A stretch of DNA of 28,489 bases from an uncultured Clostridium sp. (GTDB lineage Bacteria; Bacillota; Clostridia; Clostridiales; Clostridiaceae). Where the stretch lies: NCBI GenBank assembly GCA_900543325.1, contig UQQU01000043.1:1-28489 (forward strand), given 5' to 3'. A program made the translations under genes and the position numbers. A model generated the notes under the pieces. The model did not search any database and was not told where the DNA came from. It worked only from the letters and a program-made list of their open reading frames with translations. Of this stretch, positions 1 through 8,867 are shown in pieces. Numbering within the stretch: the first letter of the stretch is position 1; each line of letters starts with the position of its first letter.

Positions 1-55
1 GGTTACTGGAAAATAAATATTTCATTTTTTCGCTTCTACGTAACGAACAATTTAG

Positions 56-1102
56 TTAAAATTTGACGTTGTAGTAGGTTTGGAATATTTCAATCATGGT
101 ATTAATATACTCAAGCTGGTCAGCTGATCTATCAAGACCTTTAGTAAATAATGAAATAAAAGAATTTTTATTGCATTTATTTATATTTTTATAATAGTCT
201 CTAGAGATTTTCCAAAACTTTTGAGGAAATGCTAAATAAGCTAAAATATATTTTAAATCAGAATCACTTAAATTATTAACTTTTCCATAAGTATTAATTA
301 TATCTATAGTTAGAGCAGGATTCCAATTTGTAGTTGCTCTTTTTAAAAGTCTTCGTAAAAAATACGCCAAGTCATGAGCACAATAATCTATTTTACATTT
401 ATCAAAATCTATTATCCAAACATTATTATTATTTATTAATATATTTTTATTTACATAGTCACCATGACATAAAGATATATTTAAATTAGAGGTATCTATT
501 GAGGAAGCTATTTCAAGTGAAAGTTTTGCTAAAGATAAGTTACTATCTAAGTTATTTAGATAAAGCTTTGAAAACTTATCATTGTACGTCGAAGCTAAAT
601 TCGCAGTTTCAAGGATATCATTAAAATGTTTATTTATAGATAAATAGTAGTTTTCTAATCCAACCCTATTTGTACTTCCTGGAATTGGTGTAAAGTTTTT
701 AGAACATTTATGTAATTTAGCTAGAGTTTTAATTGAAAGCCTTATATCGATAAGAGAATCAAAATTACATTTTTCACCTTCAACCCATGGGGTTAATATA
801 AATAGCATATCTTTGTAATATATATATCTATTATTATCTATAGAAGGTAATAATTTAGGAACCATTACATTATTTCTATAGAGCCATTCCATTGCAGAGT
901 AAACAAAAAGTAAATTTTCTTCATCATAGTAAACTTTTTTTAAACAATAATTTTTATTATTAGAAGTTACTTTAAAAACTGCTCTCTGTTTTTCGGTATC
1001 TTTAAATTTTACCATAGTAATAGTGGCATCTTGTAAAAGAAATTTAGGTAATATATATTTTTTAATATTATCAATATCTATAACCCTATTATCGTTACTC
1101 AT
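56..1102 (-). CDS. CotS-family spore coat / aminoglycoside phosphotransferase-like protein
   Basis: The 348-residue product has a kinase-like (APH/CotS) fold. HGDYVNKN at residues 213-220 is the catalytic-loop type motif, and IDFD at 231-234 is the metal-binding DFG-like position. The segment after it (DKCKIDYCAHDLAYFLRRL) is typical of clostridial and bacillar CotS/YutH/YsxE spore proteins, which associate with the spore coat. Length fits the family. The ATG start has AAGGAG about 8 bases upstream on the minus strand. It diverges from the dGTPase gene with a 161-bp AT-rich gap and looks monocistronic within the window. Family assignment is good; whether it phosphorylates anything and its coat location are inferred from relatives. 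Confidence 0.8.
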   Translation of the reverse strand: MSNDNRVIDIDNIKKYILPKFLLQDATITMVKFKDTEKQRAVFKVTSNNKNYCLKKVYYDEENLLFVYSAMEWLYRNNVMVPKLLPSIDNNRYIYYKDMLFILTPWVEGEKCNFDSLIDIRLSIKTLAKLHKCSKNFTPIPGSTNRVGLENYYLSINKHFNDILETANLASTYNDKFSKLYLNNLDSNLSLAKLSLEIASSIDTSNLNISLCHGDYVNKNILINNNNVWIIDFDKCKIDYCAHDLAYFLRRLLKRATTNWNPALTIDIINTYGKVNNLSDSDLKYILAYLAFPQKFWKISRDYYKNINKCNKNSFISLFTKGLDRSADQLEYINTMIEIFQTYYNVKF

Positions 1103-1263
1103 TGTGAAACTCCTTGTATAAATTTCTTATTATAATAATATTATGAAAAATATATAAATATACATATCATAGAAATGAATTACCATATAATAATTTATTA
1201 TTAAGATATAAAATAGAGGATTTTTAAGGAAAATATAGAATAATTTATTTGGAGGTGAGTTAA

Positions 1264-2292
1264 GTGAATATAAGAGAAAGAATAGAAAAGAATGAAGACT
1301 TGACATTAATTCCAGAAGCTATTCATAGTAATAAAAGTAGTGGAAGATTACGGTATGAGGAAGCTGATAATATTAGAACTTGTTTTATGGTAGATAGAGA
1401 TAGAATAATCCACTGTAAATCTTTTAGAAGACTAAAACATAAGACCCAAGTATACATACGTACTTTTGGAGATCATTATAGAACTAGACTTACTCACACT
1501 CTAGAAGTAGCGCAGATAGCAAGAACCATTGGGGCAGGCATAGGATTAAATGAGATGCTAATAGAAGCAATAGCTTTGGGGCATGATTTAGGTCATGTAG
1601 CCTTTGCGCATAATGGAGAAGAGGTACTTGATAGCTTTTTAGATGAAGGATTTAGGCATAATGAACAAAGTGTAAGAATTGTTGAAAAGTTAGAAAGGAA
1701 TGGAAAGGGATTAAATTTAACAAAAGAAGTTATTGATGGAATATTAAATCATAGTGGATTGGGAAGTAAAGACAATATTTCAAAAACATTAGAAGGTAGA
1801 ATAGTTAAATATAGTGATAAAATAGCATATTTAAATCATGATATTGATGATTCGATTAGAGCAGGGCTTTTAAGGGAAGAATATTTACCTAAGGAAGCTG
1901 TTAGTGTTTTAGGAAATAGTCATTCTGAAAGAATTCAAGTTTTGGTTACAGATATGGTAAAGGAAACACAAAAAAATTTAAAAAATGGAATATATGATAT
2001 AAAACAAAGTGATGAAGTTAAAGAAGCTATGATAGAGTTAAGAAAATATATGTTTTCTAATATATATTTAGGCAATGTATTAAAAGAAGAGAGAGAAAAA
2101 GCAAAATTTATTTTAACTCATGTAATAGAGTATTATTATAAACATAGTGAAGAGTTGCCGGAACTATATCAAAAAATTGCAAATGAAGAAGGATTAAAAA
2201 GAGGAGTTGCTGATTATATTGCTGGAATGACAGATGATTATTGCCTTTCAACCTTTAATAAAATATATGTACCAAAGTTTGTAATTTATTAG
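1264..2292 (+). CDS. dgt: Deoxyguanosinetriphosphate triphosphohydrolase (dGTPase), HD family
   Basis: Predicted to hydrolyse dGTP (or other dNTPs) to the deoxynucleoside and triphosphate, limiting dNTP pools. The 342-residue protein carries the HD-domain metal ligands: H78 (RLTHTLEVAQIAR), H107-D108 (ALGHDLGHVAFAHNGE) and D185 (VKYSDKIAYLNHD). The early RLKHKTQVY segment is typical of the dGTPase branch. The start is GTG with a strong GGAGGTGAG site 5 bases upstream. It is the first gene of the dgt-dnaG-rpoD cluster, an order common in clostridia that couples nucleotide control to replication priming and transcription. A 225-bp gap separates it from dnaG, so dnaG may have its own promoter. 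It is at the short end of the family, as usual for Firmicute dGTPase-like proteins. Confidence 0.9.
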   Translation: MNIRERIEKNEDLTLIPEAIHSNKSSGRLRYEEADNIRTCFMVDRDRIIHCKSFRRLKHKTQVYIRTFGDHYRTRLTHTLEVAQIARTIGAGIGLNEMLIEAIALGHDLGHVAFAHNGEEVLDSFLDEGFRHNEQSVRIVEKLERNGKGLNLTKEVIDGILNHSGLGSKDNISKTLEGRIVKYSDKIAYLNHDIDDSIRAGLLREEYLPKEAVSVLGNSHSERIQVLVTDMVKETQKNLKNGIYDIKQSDEVKEAMIELRKYMFSNIYLGNVLKEEREKAKFILTHVIEYYYKHSEELPELYQKIANEEGLKRGVADYIAGMTDDYCLSTFNKIYVPKFVIY

Positions 2293-2517
2293 TAAAAAAG
2301 TTGTATAATACAAAAAAATTGGGAACAATAAATTTTGTAGAATAAAAAGGATTTTAATAATAGAAATAGAATAAATAATATTAGGGTAGAATTAAAATAG
2401 AAATCTAATAATAATGACATGTTAAATAAATTTAATTTAAAAAGAAAGAAGGAATTTATAATAATATGTCGAATTATATAGAGTGGATAAATATTATTAT
2501 AGTAAGGAGGGATCTCC
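2293..2517. other. Intergenic region dgt-dnaG, AT-rich
   Basis: A 225-bp gap with no ORF worth calling. It contains TTGTATAATACAA (2301-2313), a small palindrome that includes a TATAAT box (2304-2309), but the nearest TTGTAA is 19 bases upstream, so the promoter assignment is weak. The AAGGAGGG that serves dnaG is near 2502-2510. I see no convincing terminator after dgt, so read-through into dnaG is plausible. Confidence 0.4.
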
Positions 2518-4302
2518 TTGCAGATTTCTGAAGAAATTTTAGAAAAAATAAAATCACAAAATGATATTGTGGATGTAATTTCAGAGAGGGTTAGGCTAAG
2601 GAAGGCAGGAAGAAACTTCACAGGACTATGCCCTTTTCATAATGAAAAAACACCATCTTTTTCGGTATCACAAGAAAAACAAATTTATAAATGTTTTGGA
2701 TGTGGAGAAGCTGGAAATGTTATTTCTTTTGTGATGAAAGACAAAAACTTACCTTTTGTTGAAGCCGTAAAATATTTGGCCAATAGGGCCAATATTCCTT
2801 TGGAAATGCATAATGGAGAAAAAAGTAAATCAGCAAAGAAAAAGGATTTGTTGTATAGAGTAAATGTTGAAGCAGCAAAGTTTTTCTTTTCAAATCTTAT
2901 GAATAATCAAAATGCAAAAGAATATTTTTTAAATAGAGGCATTAAGGAAGAAACAATTAAAAAATTTGGTCTAGGATTTGCAAATGATAGTTGGAACAGT
3001 TTAATGTTTTATTTAAGAAAAAAAGGTATTAATGATGTGTTATTAGAAGAAGCTGGACTTATTTCTGTAAATAAAGAAAAAGGGAGAAAATATGATAGGT
3101 TTAGAAATAGAGTGATGTTCCCAGTATTTGACTATCAAGGAAAAGTAATTGGATTTGGTGGAAGAGTGTTGGATGATTCTAAGCCCAAATATTTAAATTC
3201 GCCAGAAACTTTAGTATTTCAAAAAGGAACTAATTTATATGGTTTAAATTTTGCTTTAAAGCATAATATGAGTGAAAGGTATTTTGTAATTGTTGAAGGA
3301 TATATGGATTTAATATCTTTACATCAATATGGTATTACTAATGTAGTAGCATCATTAGGAACTGCACTTACTATCAACCAAGCTAGACTGCTAAAACGAT
3401 ATGCAGATAAAGTAATAATTTCATATGATGCAGATATGGCAGGACAAATGGCAACATTAAGAGGGCTAGAAATATTAAGAACTGCTGGGTTTGATGTTAG
3501 AGTGTTAAATATTCCACAGGGAAAAGATCCAGATGAATATGTGCGTAGTAATGGAAAAGAAGCCTTTTTAAAATTAATTAATTCAGCAGAACCTTTAATT
3601 GATTATAGAATGAGAAAGGCTGAAGAGGGAATTGATTTTAAAAATAGTCAATCTTTAATATTATATGCGAAAAGAATTATGGAAGTAATTTCGGATTTGG
3701 ATCCTATGGAAAAGGATGTTTATATAAAAAAAGCATCAGAAAATACTGGTATAAAAGAACAAACTTTATATGATATTCTCAAAAGTAAGATGAAAGATAA
3801 TAGAGAAAATGATTTTAGGAATAATAAGGAAGAAGATAGGTCAAAATTATATGTAGAACCTGGATTTTTAAAAGCAGAAAGAGCAATTTTGAAAATTATG
3901 TTAGAAAATAAGGAGTATCTACAGTATATAGAGGAAAGAATATCAGAAAACGACTTTATTTTACTAGAACATAAAGAAATTTTCACTGTTATTATGTTAG
4001 CTAAAGGGGAAAATATAAATAATATAGATTCATTTATAGAGTCAAAGCTAAACAATACAAAATCTATTGGAGAATTAGTCAAAATCAGAGAAGAAAATAT
4101 ATTCTTTGCCGATGATGTTAAAGTTCAAATTAATGATTTCATTAATGAAATACATTCATATAAACTAAAGCAAAGAATAGATCAACTAAGAAAAGAACAA
4201 AAAGAGCTTGAAAACCAAGGCAAAATTGAAGAATCAATAAAATTGGCCATAGAGTTAGCAAGTGTTACTAAAAAGTTGAAAGAAAGTAAGAGAGTATTAT
4301 AG
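2518..4302 (+). CDS. dnaG: DNA primase
   Basis: Synthesises RNA primers for chromosome replication with DnaB helicase. The 594-residue protein shows the full bacterial layout. The CHC2 zinc finger has C38-x2-H41 and C59-x2-C62. The primase core includes RFRNRVMFP at 195-203. The TOPRIM domain has catalytic E260 in IVEGYMD and D304/D306 in SYDADMAG. The C-terminal part after about 440 is the DnaB-binding region ending in a long charged helix. The start is TTG (MQISEEILEKIKSQNDIVDV matches the usual N-terminus), 7-8 bases behind AAGGAGGG. It lies between dgt and rpoD, 32 bp ahead of rpoD, as in the classical macromolecular-synthesis operon. Confidence 0.97.
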   Translation: MQISEEILEKIKSQNDIVDVISERVRLRKAGRNFTGLCPFHNEKTPSFSVSQEKQIYKCFGCGEAGNVISFVMKDKNLPFVEAVKYLANRANIPLEMHNGEKSKSAKKKDLLYRVNVEAAKFFFSNLMNNQNAKEYFLNRGIKEETIKKFGLGFANDSWNSLMFYLRKKGINDVLLEEAGLISVNKEKGRKYDRFRNRVMFPVFDYQGKVIGFGGRVLDDSKPKYLNSPETLVFQKGTNLYGLNFALKHNMSERYFVIVEGYMDLISLHQYGITNVVASLGTALTINQARLLKRYADKVIISYDADMAGQMATLRGLEILRTAGFDVRVLNIPQGKDPDEYVRSNGKEAFLKLINSAEPLIDYRMRKAEEGIDFKNSQSLILYAKRIMEVISDLDPMEKDVYIKKASENTGIKEQTLYDILKSKMKDNRENDFRNNKEEDRSKLYVEPGFLKAERAILKIMLENKEYLQYIEERISENDFILLEHKEIFTVIMLAKGENINNIDSFIESKLNNTKSIGELVKIREENIFFADDVKVQINDFINEIHSYKLKQRIDQLRKEQKELENQGKIEESIKLAIELASVTKKLKESKRVL

Positions 4303-4334
4303 TTGGTCATATAACGAAAGGAGGTAGTCAGCTA

Positions 4335-5441
4335 GTGGAAGAAAAAACAAAAGTAAATAAGAATAAGCCTAAGGATAGCCAAGATAGAAATAGTAGAATG
4401 AATATTGTTAAAAACCTACTTGATAAAGGTAAAAAGAATGGGGTATTAACATATCAAGAAATATTAGATGAGGTAGAAAATATAGATCTAAGTCCAGAGC
4501 AAATTGAAAAAATCTATGAAGTTTTAGAATCTATGGGAATAGAAGTTCAAGGTGCTACTAATGATATTGATATTGTTGAAGAGGAAATAGATTTATCAGT
4601 ACCAGAGGGGATTGCAATTGATGATCCTGTAAGAATGTACTTAAAGGAAATAGGAAAGGTACCATTATTATCTTCTGAAGAAGAAATGGAACTTGCAAAA
4701 CAAATTGAAGAAGGAAGTCAATATGCTAAAAAGAAGCTTGCTGAAGCAAACCTTAGACTTGTTGTAAGTATAGCTAAAAGATATGTTGGTAGAGGAATGT
4801 TATTCTTAGACTTAATTCAAGAAGGAAATCTTGGATTAATAAAAGCTGTAGAAAAGTTTGATTTTAGAAAAGGATTTAAATTTTCAACTTATGCTACATG
4901 GTGGATAAGACAAGCGATTACAAGAGCCATAGCTGATCAGGCTAGAACTATTAGAATACCGGTTCATATGGTAGAAACAATAAATAAATTAATAAGAGTA
5001 CAAAGACAGTTATTACAAGAATTAGGAAGAGATCCATTCCCAGAAGAAATCTCTAAAGTTATGGATTTACCAGTAGAAAAGGTTAGAGAAATTCAAAAAA
5101 TAGCGCAAGAGCCTGTTTCTTTAGAAACACCTATAGGAGAAGAAGAGGATTCTCACTTAGGAGATTTCATTCCAGATGATGATGCTCCAGCACCAGCAGA
5201 GGCAGCGGCGTTTACAATGCTAAAAGAGCAATTAATAAATGTATTAGATACTCTAACTCCAAGAGAGGAAAAAGTACTAAGATTAAGATTTGGTTTAGAT
5301 GATGGAAGAGCTAGAACTCTTGAGGAAGTTGGTAAAGAGTTTAATGTAACAAGAGAAAGAATTAGACAAATTGAAGCTAAGGCATTAAGAAAGCTTAGAC
5401 ACCCATCTAGAAGTAAGAAACTAAAAGATTACTTAGATTAG
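4335..5441 (+). CDS. rpoD: RNA polymerase primary sigma factor (sigma-A/sigma-70)
   Basis: Directs RNA polymerase to vegetative promoters. The 368-residue protein has a short region 1.1 (about 22-80) and region 1.2 at 97-130 (DPVRMYLKEIGKVPLLS). Region 2 spans 137-207; its -10 recognition helix is STYATWWIRQAITRAIADQ. Region 3 follows, and region 4 has the -35 recognition HTH at 327-356 (TLEEVGKEFNVTRERIRQIE). Length is typical of Firmicute SigA, without the large insertion of proteobacterial RpoD. The GTG start sits behind AAAGGAGG, 32 bp after dnaG, so the two are probably co-transcribed. A clear intrinsic terminator follows at once. Also named sigA. Confidence 0.98.
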   Translation: MEEKTKVNKNKPKDSQDRNSRMNIVKNLLDKGKKNGVLTYQEILDEVENIDLSPEQIEKIYEVLESMGIEVQGATNDIDIVEEEIDLSVPEGIAIDDPVRMYLKEIGKVPLLSSEEEMELAKQIEEGSQYAKKKLAEANLRLVVSIAKRYVGRGMLFLDLIQEGNLGLIKAVEKFDFRKGFKFSTYATWWIRQAITRAIADQARTIRIPVHMVETINKLIRVQRQLLQELGRDPFPEEISKVMDLPVEKVREIQKIAQEPVSLETPIGEEEDSHLGDFIPDDDAPAPAEAAAFTMLKEQLINVLDTLTPREEKVLRLRFGLDDGRARTLEEVGKEFNVTRERIRQIEAKALRKLRHPSRSKKLKDYLD

Positions 5442-5442
5442 T

Positions 5443-5474
5443 AAATTAGCACCATCATTGGTGCTAATTTTTGC
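5443..5474 (+). terminator. Intrinsic terminator after rpoD
   Basis: Perfect stem with arms ATTAGCACC (5445-5453) and GGTGCTAAT (5460-5468), loop ATCATT, extendable by two A-T pairs, then a run of T. It begins 2 bases after the rpoD stop and closes the dgt-dnaG-rpoD unit. Confidence 0.88.
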
Positions 5475-5618
5475 ATTAGATAGGATATATTAATTAAATA
5501 AATTTTATGAAATAACATAAGTTAATAAAGTAAATATAAGAAAATAATCATATTTATATAATTGTTATTTTAAATGATAACAAAAGATTAAATAATTATA
5601 ATATTAGAGGTAGTTAAA

Positions 5619-6311
5619 ATGGATGTTAGTAAAAGAATTGAATTTATAATCGAGAATTTAGAAAAGGTTGATACACTTGCAGATATAGGTACTGATCATG
5701 GATATGTTCCTTTAATAGCATTAGAAAGAGAACTTTGTGAAAAAGCAATTGCTTGTGATATTAACAAGGATCCGTTAGATAAAGCAAGACTTAATGCTGT
5801 TTTAGAAGGGCTTGGAGATGAACTTGAATTTAGATTAGGTGGAGGATTTGAACCACTTAATATAAATGAGGCAAATGAAGTTGTTATAGCTGGAATGGGA
5901 GGAAATTTAATAAGGGATATATTAGAGGCTGATATAGATAAAGTAAAAGCAGTTGATTATTTAATTTTAGTTCCAGCTCAAAATCCAGAGGTATTAAGAG
6001 AATATTTATATACAAATAACTATGAGATTATAAAAGAAGATTTATGTTTTGATGAAGGAATATATTATGAATTATTTAAGGTAAGAAGTGCTGAAGGAAA
6101 TGCAACTGAATTAGATAGTATATACTATGAAATAAGTCCTGTATTATTAAGAAGTAAAAATCCATTAATGAAAGATTATCTACAATTTAAATTAGATGAA
6201 TATAATAGAATTTTAGGATTTATAACAGAAGCTACTGTAAGTGCAAATAAAAGAAGAGAAGAGATAAATGAAAAAATAAATATTATTACTTCTATGTTAA
6301 ATTATATATAA
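5619..6311 (+). CDS. trmK: tRNA (adenine(22)-N1)-methyltransferase
   Basis: Predicted SAM-dependent enzyme making m1A at position 22 of tRNA. The 230-residue protein has a Rossmann-type methyltransferase N-terminal domain: DIGTDHGYVPL at 22-32 for SAM binding, ACDINKDPL for the next strand, and VIAGMGGNLIRDIL. VPAQNPEVLREYL fits the TrmK (YqfN, COG2384) active-site region, and the C-terminal half is helical. Length matches the family. The ATG has AGAGGT upstream. It is followed 9 bp later by the Nif3-like gene, so they form a two-gene unit; the rpoD-trmK-nif3 order is conserved in many Firmicutes. A 177-bp gap after the rpoD terminator suggests a separate promoter. Confidence 0.92.
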   Translation: MDVSKRIEFIIENLEKVDTLADIGTDHGYVPLIALERELCEKAIACDINKDPLDKARLNAVLEGLGDELEFRLGGGFEPLNINEANEVVIAGMGGNLIRDILEADIDKVKAVDYLILVPAQNPEVLREYLYTNNYEIIKEDLCFDEGIYYELFKVRSAEGNATELDSIYYEISPVLLRSKNPLMKDYLQFKLDEYNRILGFITEATVSANKRREEINEKINIITSMLNYI

Positions 6312-6320
6312 GGTGAGTTT

Positions 6321-7106
6321 ATGAAGAAAGTTAATGATATAATTAGAGAAATGGAAAAAATAGCACCAACATTCTTAAAAGAGGATTTTGATAATGTAGG
6401 TTTAATGGTTGGTGATAGAGAGAAGAGTGTAAAAAAAATATTATTAGCTTTAGATTGTACATTAAAGGTTATTGAAGAAGCTAAAAGAGAAAATGTTGAT
6501 TTAATAATAACACATCATCCTCTTATTTTTAGAAAACCAAGTAATATTACAACAGATACATTACAAGGTAAAAAGATAATAGAGCTTATAAAAAATGATA
6601 TTTCTCTCTATTCAAGTCATACTAATTTAGATTCAGTAGAAAATGGCTTAAATCATACAATAGTATCAATGTTAGGATTTGAAAATTCTAAGATATTAGA
6701 AAAGAATAAAAGAGAAGAAAGCGCTGGTCTTGGGAGAATAGTAAAGTTACCAAAGGTAACTACTTTAGAAGAGTTAGTTGAAAAGGTAAAGAAATCATTA
6801 AAAATTAATAATTTAAGAGTTGTTAAGGGAAATGATAATATTTCCAAAATTGCAATAATAAATGGAAGTGGGCAAGATTTTATAGGTAAAGCTGTAAATT
6901 TAGGTGTAGATACTATAATTACAGGGGATACAACATATCATTTTGCTTCTGATTATAAAGAACTGGGAATAAACATTATAGATGTTGGACATTTCGGATC
7001 AGAGCAAATAGTTTTCTTTAATGTAATGGAAAAGTTAAAAGAAAAATTTGAGCATATTGATTTTATAACATCAAATGTTGAAACTGACCCATATAGTTTT
7101 TATTAG
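6321..7106 (+). CDS. Nif3-like dinuclear metal centre protein (GTP cyclohydrolase I type 2 family)
   Basis: The 261-residue protein belongs to the NIF3/YqfO family. Likely metal ligands are H65-H66 in ITHHPLIF, D104 in SHTNLDSVENGLN, and H224/E228 in VGHFGSEQ. It is the short form of the family: many Firmicute YqfO proteins carry an extra PII-like insert of about 100 residues, and none is seen here between about 130 and 170. The biochemical role is unsettled; databases often transfer the name GTP cyclohydrolase 1 type 2. RBS AAGGTGAG precedes the ATG, 9 bp after trmK, so it is co-transcribed with it. A strong hairpin follows. Confidence 0.9.
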   Translation: MKKVNDIIREMEKIAPTFLKEDFDNVGLMVGDREKSVKKILLALDCTLKVIEEAKRENVDLIITHHPLIFRKPSNITTDTLQGKKIIELIKNDISLYSSHTNLDSVENGLNHTIVSMLGFENSKILEKNKREESAGLGRIVKLPKVTTLEELVEKVKKSLKINNLRVVKGNDNISKIAIINGSGQDFIGKAVNLGVDTIITGDTTYHFASDYKELGINIIDVGHFGSEQIVFFNVMEKLKEKFEHIDFITSNVETDPYSFY

Positions 7107-7182
7107 GTGTACTAATTAAGAAGATGTAGGTTATGCTTTAAAGTCAATTAAGTATAATTATATAAAATCACAATATAATTTA

Positions 7183-7225
7183 TAATAATAAAAAGAACAT
7201 CCATTGGATGTTCTTTTTATTATTA
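7183..7225 (+). terminator. Terminator after the trmK-nif3 unit (perfect 21-bp-arm inverted repeat)
   Basis: The sequence is a perfect inverted repeat centred on 7204, with core AAAAAGAACATCC / GGATGTTCTTTTT and A/T-rich extension to 21 bp per arm. T-tracts leave both sides, so it can act in both directions between the convergent nif3 and rnpB. Confidence 0.85.
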
Positions 7226-7255
7226 ATTAGTAATATTTTTATTAAGTTAATAAAG

Positions 7256-7285
7256 AAAAACACTAGGTTTAAACCTAGTGTTTTT
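7256..7285 (-). terminator. rnpB terminator (30-bp perfect palindrome)
   Basis: The arms are AAAAACACTAGG and CCTAGTGTTTTT around TTTAAA. On the minus strand it begins a few bases after the 3' end of RNase P RNA and ends in a T-run. Because it is fully palindromic it could also back up the nif3 terminator from the plus side. Confidence 0.85.
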
Positions 7286-7287
7286 CA

Positions 7288-7657
7288 TGTTGCGAGATGA
7301 TCCGTAAGCGGAGTTCTGTATTAAGCAATCATCTATCTAGGCTTACTGTTGCCAGCAAGCTCAAGCGACACACCACATGGCGGGACGGGCAATCCCATAA
7401 TGCCATTACTCGGTCTTGCTCCAGGTGGGGTTTACATAGCCATGATGTCACCACCATGCTGGTGAGCTCTTACCTCGCCTTTCCACCCTTACCAGTCACA
7501 AAAGTGAACTCAGTTTAAAAACTTCTGGCGGTATATCTCTGTTGCACTATCCTTCAAGTCGCCTTGACTGGCCGTTAACCAGCACCCTGCCCTATGGAGC
7601 TCCGACTTTCCTCTCCTAGCTTTAAAGCTAGCAGCGATTGCATGTATCACTCGCAGA
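7288..7657 (-). ncRNA. rnpB: RNase P RNA, bacterial type A
   Basis: Catalytic RNA of RNase P, which matures tRNA 5' ends. Read on the minus strand it contains the conserved blocks GAGGAAAGUCGGAGCUCC, AGGGCAGGGUGCUGG, GUGCAACAGAGAUAUACCGCC, GGUAAGAGCUCACC, GUAAACCCCACCUGGAGCAAG, GAUGAUUGC and ACAGAACUCCGCUUACGG. P1 forms between UGCGAG-UGAU near the 5' end and AUCA-U-CUCGCA near the 3' end. The order and the E. coli-like P4/P11-P14 region indicate type A, not the Bacillus type B. Ends are estimated from P1, the promoter and the terminator. It is convergent with nif3. Confidence 0.96.
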
Positions 7658-7661
7658 ATTT

Positions 7662-7690
7662 ATAATAACATATATTATTAAATATTACAA
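7662..7690 (-). promoter_or_regulatory. Sigma-A promoter of rnpB
   Basis: On the minus strand: -35 TTGTAA (7690-7685), 17-bp spacer, -10 TATTAT (7667-7662). The start falls near 7656, exactly at the 5' edge of P1. It lies between the small membrane protein gene and rnpB. Confidence 0.75.
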
Positions 7691-7699
7691 ATAGTTTTT

Positions 7700-7924
7700 T
7701 TATACAAAAGTTAAAATTACGAACAACATTATAATTATTATCCAACTATAGATACCTATTCCTGAAAATAATAATGTTATTACCATAAGTATTAAAATAC
7801 AGATTCTAGCTTTAGGATTTGGGCAATTTGGTTGTTTAGGCCTAGAAGAAGGGGTCTTAATTGCACATATTATTTGATCAACTGTATCTCTAATTACTTT
7901 TCCCCAATCAGTTTTCTTTGACAT
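7700..7924 (-). CDS. Small two-helix membrane protein, unknown function
   Basis: I do not recognise this 74-residue protein. The N-terminal 40 residues are hydrophilic and Pro/Lys/Asn rich (SSRPKQPNCPNPKAR), with two cysteines at 20 and 34. Residues 41-73 are almost entirely hydrophobic with a Gly-Ile-Gly-Ile break, suggesting a membrane hairpin with a cytosolic N-terminus. A GGAG site lies about 8 bases before ATG, and a TATAAT-type box (TATTATAAT) lies further upstream on the minus strand, so it is likely a real gene. It stops 10 bp before the rnpB -35 box, so rnpB may receive read-through. Confidence 0.6.
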   Translation of the reverse strand: MSKKTDWGKVIRDTVDQIICAIKTPSSRPKQPNCPNPKARICILILMVITLLFSGIGIYSWIIIIMLFVILTFV

Positions 7925-8119
7925 TATTTCAACTCCAGCAATTGTTATTATTATAATATATGCACTAATATTAAAATACAGTAATAAAAAAATTATATAT
8001 AAATTAAGTTTTATTTATTTATAATATTAATAAAAAGTTAATATAAATTACATAAAAAGATATAATTTTTACATTATAATTAAATTTAAGAAATTGAACT
8101 AGGAGTTGAAGCATAGAAA

Positions 8120-8779
8120 ATGAAAAATAAAAAGGTATTTTATAGTATTATAGCAGTTTTCATATTAATTGTTATAGTAATAGCTATATTTTTATTTAAA
8201 GATAAAATATCATTAAATTTTAGTATAGAAGAGTTACGAAGAGTAATCGAAAGTAAAAGATTTTCAGAGTTAATATTTATAGGTATATGGTCTTTAAGAT
8301 TAATATTATTTATACCAGGAGTTACGTTAATGCTTCTAGGAGGAATAATATTTGAACCGAGCAAGGCGTTTTTATTATCTATGACAGGTGTGGTTATAAG
8401 TGATATTTTAGTGTTTTTATTAGCTAAAAGTAAATTATTAGATAAGATAAGAAGTAAATTAACAAATAAATATCCAGAAATAATAAGTTTAATAAAAGAA
8501 TATAGCTATAAAATATTAGGGGTTGGAGTTTTATGTCCAGTTGCACCTACTGATGTAATAGTATTTTTATCATCTTATGTTGGAATGAAGTTTAGTAAGT
8601 TTTTATTAGTCTTTATTACGGCTAATATACCAGCATTATTTTTATATAGTTATTTAGGTGAAAGTTTTCAAGGTTCAAGTATGAATACTATATTTATAAT
8701 AGTTACATTAGTTATCAGTGGAGTATTATCTATAAGATTATGGAATGATTTGAGAAGAAAAATTATAAATAATAGTTAG
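8120..8779 (+). CDS. VTT-domain (TVP38/TMEM64, DedA-like) membrane protein
   Basis: The 219-residue integral membrane protein has a hydrophobic N-terminal segment (about 7-27), then the VTT/SNARE-associated core: FIPGVTLMLLGGIIFEP at 64-80, a helix to about 103, VGVLCPVAPTDVIVFLSSYVGM at 135-156, and two C-terminal helices to about 205. The GxxFxP-type re-entrant loop and the second VAPTD loop are the family hallmarks. Relatives (YdjX/YtxB/TMEM64, distant from DedA) are linked to lipid scrambling or envelope homeostasis; the substrate here is unknown. An in-frame TAG two codons upstream fixes the ATG start, although the AGGAG site is rather far (about 14-15 bases). Gene boundaries are secure, function is not. 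Confidence 0.82.
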   Translation: MKNKKVFYSIIAVFILIVIVIAIFLFKDKISLNFSIEELRRVIESKRFSELIFIGIWSLRLILFIPGVTLMLLGGIIFEPSKAFLLSMTGVVISDILVFLLAKSKLLDKIRSKLTNKYPEIISLIKEYSYKILGVGVLCPVAPTDVIVFLSSYVGMKFSKFLLVFITANIPALFLYSYLGESFQGSSMNTIFIIVTLVISGVLSIRLWNDLRRKIINNS

Positions 8780-8867
8780 AAAATATATATAAGATAAATA
8801 AATTAAGTTTCACTAATAAATAAACAAGTATATAATGAAGTATGAACATAAGATAAGGAGAAAGTAA

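Noticed and set aside
1133..1166. Sporulation sigma-E/K-like promoter (CATAATAT with GTATATT) ahead of the cotS-like gene
   Set aside because: The gap between the two boxes is only about 11 bases, too short for sigma-E, and the region is AT-rich.
5562..5583. Inverted repeat TTGTTAT...ATAACAA upstream of trmK
   Set aside because: Seven-base A/T-rich arms with an 8-base spacer are easily due to chance here; no regulator suggests itself.
7297..7518. Open frame on the plus strand inside rnpB
   Set aside because: It lies opposite the conserved RNase P RNA, has no ribosome site and its composition reflects the RNA.
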